From assembly GCA_026636295.1 (NCBI GenBank), contig CP089458.1, positions 310,001 to 374,000 of the forward strand: DNA of 64,000 nt, given 5' to 3'. How positions within the stretch are numbered: the stretch's first letter is position 1; each line of letters starts with the position of its first letter. A program made the translations under genes and the position numbers. Of this stretch, positions 58,584-64,000 are shown one piece after another. Below the pieces are notes generated by a model. It was not told the origin of the DNA and ran no database searches. It saw only the letters and a program-made list of their open reading frames with translations. The stretch comes from Medakamo hakoo (Eukaryota > Chlorophyta > Trebouxiophyceae > Coccomyxaceae).

Positions 58584-59403
58584 TCACTCCTCCCCCTCTC
58601 GAATCACGGCCGCCGTCAACCACGACCCCGTCCGCCTGCCGCGCACGGCCCGCTGCATGCGGAACGTGTAACGCGCCCGCCTGTCGCCGGGACCGGCTTC
58701 CACCGCGACGTCTGTGCACCCGCCCCCATCCTCCGGGCGCAGGGAGCCTGGCGGCGGGTCCGTCGCCTGCGGCGACACCACCGGCGGCGGCCAGGCCGTG
58801 CCCGGTGGAGGGAGCAGCTCCGGGAAGGACGTGCGGAACGTGCCAACAAAATGGTCCTGTGGGGGGAGGGAGAGAGAGAGAGAGGGAATGGGTGGGATGG
58901 ATGGGGCTGGCGGGGTGGAAACACACAGACGCGCCCGGCCCCCGCTCTCCCCCCCCTCACTCACTCACGCACTCACGCACCTCGTGGTACAGGCTCCGCC
59001 GCAAGGGCGCGTCCCCGCCCCGCGGCCTGAAATACGTCGACAGCTCCAGGTCGCCCGTGTCCCGGGCAAAGCCGTACGCGCACTGCACGCCGTGGCCGGG
59101 CCAGGGGTCGTCGTCGGCCGCCAGGGCGGCCACTTGCGCCGCCACGGCTTGTGGGGCGGTCAGGGACGGGTCGGGCGACGCGAGCACCTCGGGCGTGTTT
59201 TGTGGGTTGAAGGCGGGCGGGCCCGCGGCTGGGCGGGCGGGTCGAGGGCGAGGGGGCGCGGCGCGCGTTCGTCCAGGGCGGGCGGGGAGCGCTGCTTCGA
59301 GCCGCGGCTTGGCTGGGCTGAGGCCGACATGCCTGCCCTCCTGGCGAGCTGGGCGGCCGGTCGAAGCGGCCGGCGGCGCGCCCGCCAGGCTCGTCGGGAG
59401 CAT
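58584..59403 (-). CDS. Conserved plant-type protein, probably plastid targeted (function unknown)
   Basis: Exons 58981-59403 and 58584-58856 give 231 aa. The start at 59403 (MLPTSLAGAPPAASTGRPAR) gives a transit-like, acid-free N-terminus. The conserved part starts near FNPQNTPEVLASPDPSLTAPQ, then ADDDPWPGHGVQCAYGFARDTGDLELSTYF. After the splice come DHFVGTFRTSFPELL, YTFRMQRAVRGRRTGSWLTA and a charged C-terminus. This closely follows a plant family of unnamed chloroplast-type proteins related to DUF4864-like domains, which have an NTF2-like fold. Function unknown. The junction restores a continuous conserved motif (LYHE|DHFVG), strong support for the intron. The start is 188 bp from the divergent U2A' gene. 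Confidence 0.7.
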
Positions 59404-59591
59404 TGGTGGTCCGTTTATTTTTACGGTCTGGCCGGGGACGGCCGGCCTGCATCTGCACTGTCCCAAAGAGAGAGGAGGCGAGAAAAAAAACGAGCGGCAG
59501 GAGGCGCGCGGTCCTCCCCTCGCCGGCGCCACGCAGCAGTCGCCCCCTCCCGCCTCCCGCGCGCTTGGCAGTCGGAGCGAGAGAGGGAGGC
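59404..59591. promoter_or_regulatory. Divergent promoter region (DUF-type / U2A')
   Basis: This 188-bp gap between divergent starts has short T and A runs near 59415-59420 and 59483-59490. No named motif. Confidence 0.4.
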
Positions 59592-60777
59592 ATGAACGGC
59601 GGCGACGCCGTCGGCGCGTCGGGCGCAGCCGCGCCGCCGCACCTGGCCCCGCCCGGCAGGCTCACTCCCGATGCCATCTTGCGCGCGCCGCAATTCATGA
59701 ACTGCTTGGGCGACTACGAAATCGACTTGAGAGGTACGAGAGGCAGATGAGAAGGTGGCAGCCATCGGCGACAGCGTTTTTCCTCCTCCCCTCGCGGCGG
59801 CGCAGGAAAGAGAGGATCGACGCATGCCTTCACGGCCTCGCCCTTCTTCCATCCGCGCAACAGGCAACAAGGCCTCCACCATCGAGAACCTGGGCGTGAC
59901 GCAGGTACGGCTGTGTGTGCATGTGTGGGGATGGTGGGAGGAGGGAAAGGCGCGAAAGAAAAAAAATGCGGCTGCGGTGGGGGGCATGGGTCCTTCCCAG
60001 GCAAGGCTGCACCTCTCCCCTCCCTCCCTCCCCGCCCGTCCGTCCCCGCTCCCATCCCCGTTCCACCCCACACCACCCCCCCACACCACCCACCGCCAAC
60101 AGAACCAGTTTGACACGATCGACCTGTCCGACAACGCCATTGCCCGCCTGGACGGCTTCCCCCGCCTGCCGCGCGCGCGCACGGTCCTCGCCCACAACAA
60201 CCGCGTGGCCGCCCTGTCCCCCAGCCTGGCGTCGTCCCTGCCGTCCCTGACGACGCTGGGCCTCGCCGGCAACCGCCTGGCCCGCCTGGCCGACCTGGAC
60301 CCGCTGGCGTCGTGCCCCCGCCTCACCCACCTCATCTGCGCGGGCTGCCCCGTGGCCCGCCACCCGTCCTACCGCGCCTACCTTGCCTGGAAGTGCCGGC
60401 GCCTGCGCAGCCTGGACGGCGCGCGCGTCAGTGACGCCGACCGGGCGGCGGCGGACGCGGAGTTTGGTGGGGAGGGCGGGGCGGCGGCGGCTGCCGCCGC
60501 GGCCGCGACGGTGGTGGCGCCGGCGAAAACGTTTGACCCGGGCGAGGGGCGGCCAGACGTGGGCGACGCCGGCGCGGCGCCGTCCGCGCCCGCACCCGCG
60601 CCGCCGACGGAGGCGCAGTTGGCGGCCGTGCGGGCTGCCATTGAAGGCGCTGCGACGCTGGAGGAGGTGGCGGCGCTGGAGGCGGCCCTGGCCGCGGGCG
60701 ACGGCGCGGCGGCGGCCGAGCTCGCCGCAAAGGCAGGGAAAGGCGGAGGCGGCGGGGAGCGGATGGAGGAGGGATAG
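59592..60777 (+). CDS. U2A': U2 small nuclear ribonucleoprotein A' (LRR protein)
   Basis: Three inferred exons (59592-59733, 59864-59904, 60103-60777) give 285 aa. U2A' binds U2 snRNA together with U2B'' in the spliceosome. After a lineage-specific N-terminus, the family order is clear: LTPDAILRAPQFMNCLGDYEIDLRG, NKASTIENLGVTQNQFDTIDLSDN and leucine-rich repeats (RLDGFPRLPRARTVL, LTTLGLAGNRLARL, DLDPLASCPRLTHL). The LRR cap follows (CPVARHPSYRAYLAWKCRRLRSLDG). A short AKTFDPGEG segment and the C-terminal AIEGAATLEEVAALEAAL helix correspond to the usual tail. The DLDPLAS motif is nearly invariant in the family. The gene is a good functional partner for the many introns seen here. Confidence 0.93.
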
Positions 60778-61085
60778 AGAGAGAGAGAGCGTGTTGTTTT
60801 TTTTGAAGGGAGTTTTTGTGCACCACAAAGAAAAAAAAACAGGGGGTGAGCACACACACGCGTGCGTGTGGGTTGGGACGGACGGACAGGACGAAAGAAA
60901 AAAAATGGAGGGTGAGTGAGGGGGCCCGCGTGGGCAGTCGCGTCACTGCGCCGAAAAAAAATTGCGCAACGCGCGAGAGGAAAGGCCGGCCGCGCGCCCA
61001 GGCGGCCCTGCTTCGACCTTCCAAACCTCACAGGCGGCCGTGCGCAGACCTTTGCTCGATTCCTGGGCGACGCGCACACCCACCA
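60778..61085. other. Intergenic region between two plus-strand genes
   Basis: This 308-bp gap contains GA repeats at about 60776-60788, A-rich tracts near 60829-60840 and 60895-60905, and mixed sequence. No gene seen. Confidence 0.6.
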
Positions 61086-61954
61086 ATGGTCCTGTTCTCC
61101 GGCCGCCGCGGCCGCGACGGCAGCGGCGGGGGCACGGGGCCTTCGACGACCAACACCCGCCTGTTTGCTCGCCGCCACCATTTGGCCAAGCCCTCCGCCA
61201 TGCAGTTGAAAGGCTGGGAGACGGAGGCGCCGCCGTTGGGCAGCACCCGCGGCCGCACGGCTGCGGCCGCGGCGCAGCAGGCCGGGAGGAGGCGTGGCTC
61301 TAGCGCGGCGACCACCGCGACCGACGCCCCTCCGCCCATCCCGGAGCTGCCCGACCCGGCGCGTGGCGTGTACGTGCGCGTCCCCTTTGCGGCCGAGCCC
61401 ACGCCCCTGCGCGAGTTCCTGTGGGGTGAGTTGACGGGGGAGGGGCGCGGAGGGCGTGGTCCCGCTCCCGCCCGCGCCTCCGCCTCCCTGCCTCCCTCCA
61501 TCCACCCACCCGCCCACCCACCCACCCACCCCCCTCCCCACCAGGCCTCTTGCAAGGCACCGCCGAACTGTGCGCCGCCGTCCGCGCGCCCTTTGCGACT
61601 GGCGCCCCCCGCACCCTGGCCGACAAGATGCCGTTTTGGGAGGAGGCCATGGCCCACCCCGACACGGCGGTGCGCCTGTCGACGGAGCAGGCGCGCGTCG
61701 TGCGGGTCGCGTCGGCGCGGCGGGCAGAGGCGGCAGCTGCGACACGACCGGCGGTCGACGGAAAGAAGGAGGCACAGGCGGCAGGAAAGGCAGGCGGGGA
61801 AGGGCGGGCGCCGGCCTTGTTCCGGCCGGCGCCCGCCCTCCCGCCCCGCCGTCCCAGCCTGAACGCGGGCTGGCCGTCGCCCGGCGTCGGGGTGGTCCTC
61901 CTCGCCAACGCGGCCGCGGTCTGGGGCGTGCTGCACGCCAACCCGCCGTTTTAG
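61086..61954 (+). CDS. Unrecognised protein with C-terminal hydrophobic segment
   Basis: Exons 61086-61425 and 61545-61954 give 249 aa, joined in phase 1 at a GTGAGT donor and CACCAG acceptor. The N-terminal 90 residues are basic and Ser/Thr/Ala-rich (FSGRRGRDGSGGGTG, LFARRHHLAKPSAMQLKGW), consistent with an organelle-targeting or disordered region. A better-ordered segment follows: VYVRVPFAAEPTPLREFLWG, then TAELCAAVRAPFATGAP and MPFWEEAMAHPDTAVRLS, which looks helical. The C-terminus has a hydrophobic stretch (VGVVLLANAAAVWGVLH) that could anchor it in a membrane or cap a fold. No known family was identified. The open frames and good splice signals support a real gene. Confidence 0.6.
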
Positions 61955-62337
61955 GGAGACACATGTAGAAAAACGCCCGTTTCTTGTGCTTGTTTTGTCT
62001 TGCACACACGCGCACACACACTCTCTCCTACGTCGGCGGGCGTGGAGTGCACGCGGGTGCACATGGGGGGCGAGCCGTGCACTCCAGCCTCGAGCGAGGG
62101 AAAGAAAAAACCAGGGAGAGGGGATGGTTTTGGCCGGGAGGGGGAGCTGTCAAAAGGGGGGGCGAAAAAAATGGGGTGGTCGGGGGTGCCTCCCACGCAT
62201 CCATGCTTCTCTCTCACGTCCTCCACGTAGGAAAGAAAAAAGAGGGCGGTGCGCCGTCGCCGTTGTTTTTGTTTGTACAGGGGATGGATGGATGGAGGAA
62301 AAAAAAAAGCAAAAAGAGCACACGCCCGCCCGCCCGC
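61955..62337. other. Convergent intergenic region
   Basis: This 383-bp gap lies between converging genes, with A-rich tracts near 62102-62115 and 62300-62318 and G-rich stretches near 62150-62180. No gene recognised. Confidence 0.55.
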
Positions 62338-63825
62338 TCAAAAGAAGCTCTGCCGCACCGTCTCCGGTTTCCGCCGCCGCCGGTGCGCGGCAGAGGGCGA
62401 GCAGGCGGGGGAAGCGGTCGGGGAGGAGCCGGCGGACGTGTTGTTGGGGCCAGCCCCGGCCAGGGCGCGGGCCAGGGCGGGTGGCAGCGGCGGGGGGGCC
62501 CGCGCCGAAGCGCCGCCGTCGCCACCGCCCTCGACGCGCGCGGATGGCAGGGGCCCACCGCTGGACGCCCCACCGGAGTCCGTCCGCTCCAGGGAGGAAG
62601 CGGCGGCAGCGGCGGCGACGGCGGGCGGGAGGAGGGGCGGCACGGCGGGCGGGTGGGGCGCGGCCGAGGCAGGACCAGCCGCCGCCGCAAGGACGGACGA
62701 GCCGGGCCCGGGGCCCGCCGCCGCCGGCGCGCCTGAAAACAGGGCTGGCAGGCCGGCTGGCGGGCGGGCCAGGTGGGAGGGCGGCCGGGCGTTGCCGCCG
62801 GTGGCGCCGCCGGCGCCGGCGGACGCGACGCCCCCGCCCCCACCCCCGCCGTCGTCCGACAGCGCGGCAGACGTCGTGGCTTTCAGCACGCCCTCCGTGC
62901 GGCGCGGGCCGTCACCGGGCGGGAGCAAGCAGGCCCCACGCGGCGTGCCACCGCCTCCACCACCGCCGCCGCACCGGGCGCCACCCAGCAGGTCCGCCCG
63001 CCCAAACGAGCCCGACCCGCCCCCCGCCAGCAGGAGCGCGCCGCCGGCGCCGCCGCCGGACAGGGTGGGCCCGCCGCCGCCGCCGCCTGGGCCGGCACCC
63101 TGCACGCCTGGCGCGCGCAGCAACAGCGGGGAGGGGCAGCCCTGGAAGGCTGCGTACGCGGCGGCGGTGGCGGCGGCGGCAGCGGAGCCGGGCGTGAGGA
63201 CGGCGGACGGGGTCCCCGCGCCGCCGCCGCCGGCGTGAGCTGCGACAGCGCGTGCGGCCGTGATGGGTGGAGGGAGAGGGCGCGGGTAGGCGGCGGCCGG
63301 AGGCGGAGGGGGCGCGACGGTCGTGGCGTCGGCGGGCCTGTTGTGTTGTTGTTGTGGTGGTGAAGGGTCACCGGGGGAGGGGGCGCCCGACTCAGCGCGG
63401 CGCGCATTTTTTTTGGCAGGGCCGAGGTTGGTCCGCCTCCGCCTCTCCCCATCTCCATTCCCCTTGCAATGCAGCTTGCTGGACAGGGAATTGTCTGTTC
63501 TTGAATCTGCGCTCCAAGGTGTCCCCGAAAAACGTACCGCACCCCTCCCGCCCGTGCTTTCTTACGCGCGGGCGGGCCATCGACGTCGGCCGCCCGGCCA
63601 GGCCCCAGCCGGGACGGCGCGCCGCCGCCGAAGCGTGCAGCGGCGTGCCCACCCGGCGCCATGCCAAACGGCGCGGCCGCCGGCGCGGCGCCAGGCAGGG
63701 CGTCGGACGCGGGCGTGGGGCGGCCGCCGGGCCGGGGCCCGGCTGTGCCCTTGTGCAGGTGCTGGTGCGGCGGCGGCGCGGCGGGCGACGCGCGCGCCCC
63801 GCGGCCCTTCGCGCCGGGGAAGTAA
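62338..63825 (-). CDS. Gly/Ala/Pro-rich protein, 5' end unresolved
   Basis: The 3' exon 62338-63239 is open and joins in phase to an upstream exon ending at 63566 (donor GTAAGA, acceptor GTCGCAG). That exon may begin at 63825, after a CTCCAG acceptor, with its own first exon beyond the window; alternatively the frame continues upstream to an ATG at 63953. The visible protein (about 390 aa) is almost all low complexity: Gly runs, Pro/Ala/Ser and a basic stretch near the C-terminus (AHRRRRKPETVRQSFF). The only ordered-looking part is LTPGS..AAYAAFQGCPSPLLL. I do not recognise a family. Composition and length suggest a disordered nuclear or secreted protein. Confidence 0.5.
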
Positions 63826-64000
63826 CTGGAGTTTTTTCGATGGTGAGACACACGTGAGGTCTGATTCTGTCTTTGAGTGGGCTTGGCGGGCGCAGAAAGC
63901 CGCCGCTGTGACCCCTCCGCCGGTGTCGGAATTTTTTGCGGCGCAGGCTCCAACTGCCCGCCACGCTGGCTCGGAATAGCGACGGGCGCATGTGGGAAAG

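Noticed and set aside
1-64000. Transposons, LTR or viral elements, CRISPR arrays, rRNA genes
   Set aside because: No transposase, reverse-transcriptase, integrase or capsid motifs, no long terminal or direct repeats, and no spaced repeat arrays were seen.
1-64000. UGUAA as the polyadenylation signal of core chlorophytes
   Set aside because: TGTAA was not found consistently 10-30 nt before likely 3' ends, and ends are unknown without transcript data, so no signal is claimed.

Overview
This window looks like nuclear DNA of a unicellular green alga or another early-branching green-lineage organism. It is very GC-rich with strong G/C third-position bias. Genes carry short spliceosomal introns and encode plant-type proteins: a topoisomerase VI A subunit (SPO11-3 type), a RETICULATA-related plastid protein, an FKBP16-3-like lumenal immunophilin, a Psb27-like protein, a PsbS/ELIP-like helix, a double-AP2 factor and a plant-type KCR. 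The species and exact clade cannot be fixed from the sequence. I saw no tRNA or rRNA gene, CRISPR array, transposon or viral element. Exon boundaries are my own inference from reading frame, splice dinucleotides and family conservation.

Layout. 1-7.7 kb: edge of an unknown gene, SpoU/TrmH RNA methyltransferase, Cys-rich secreted protein, PsbS/ELIP-like protein, NOM1/SGD1 ribosome-biogenesis factor, MoaE. 7.8-16.5 kb: BDP1 (TFIIIB), EF-hand MscS-like channel, TOP6A, TRM13 tRNA methyltransferase. 16.5-23.5 kb: unknown Pro-rich protein, FKBP16-3-like, RETICULATA-related, secreted EF-hand protein, myristoylation-site kinase. 23.8-33.4 kb: HOP/STI1 co-chaperone, REB1/TTF1-like Myb factor, eIF5-mimic protein (BZW type), MMS19. 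33.5-42.5 kb: 3-ketoacyl-CoA reductase, double-AP2 factor, SET-domain protein, UBL-SAYSvFN protein, plastid membrane protein, GATA factor. 43-53.7 kb: FAS1-TKL receptor kinase, H1-tail-like basic protein, squalene epoxidase, SnoaL/NTF2-like protein, Psb27-like protein. 54-64 kb: ETF-ubiquinone oxidoreductase, VOC/glyoxalase-like protein, conserved plastid-type protein, U2A', an unknown protein, and a Gly/Ala-rich gene whose 5' end is unresolved.

Architecture. About 36 genes fill the window densely. Strand alternates often, giving twelve head-to-head pairs whose start codons are roughly 140-300 bp apart. I infer about 49 introns. Many follow a first coding exon shorter than 100 nt, about 40% of donors read GTGCG, and many 3' ends are CA-rich. 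There are no obvious metabolic clusters. Loose themes are RNA/ribosome work (TrmH, NOM1, BDP1, TRM13, REB1-like, 5MP, U2A'), plastid and thylakoid proteins, and membrane signalling.

Most worth a second look: the FAS1-TM-TKL receptor kinase, a 5-nt first coding exon in the 5MP gene, a GC-AG intron in the VOC gene, a reading-frame break near the 3' end of MMS19, a 3'-UTR G11/C9 hairpin, the altered catalytic loop of the 22-23 kb kinase, and the promoter and intron patterns.
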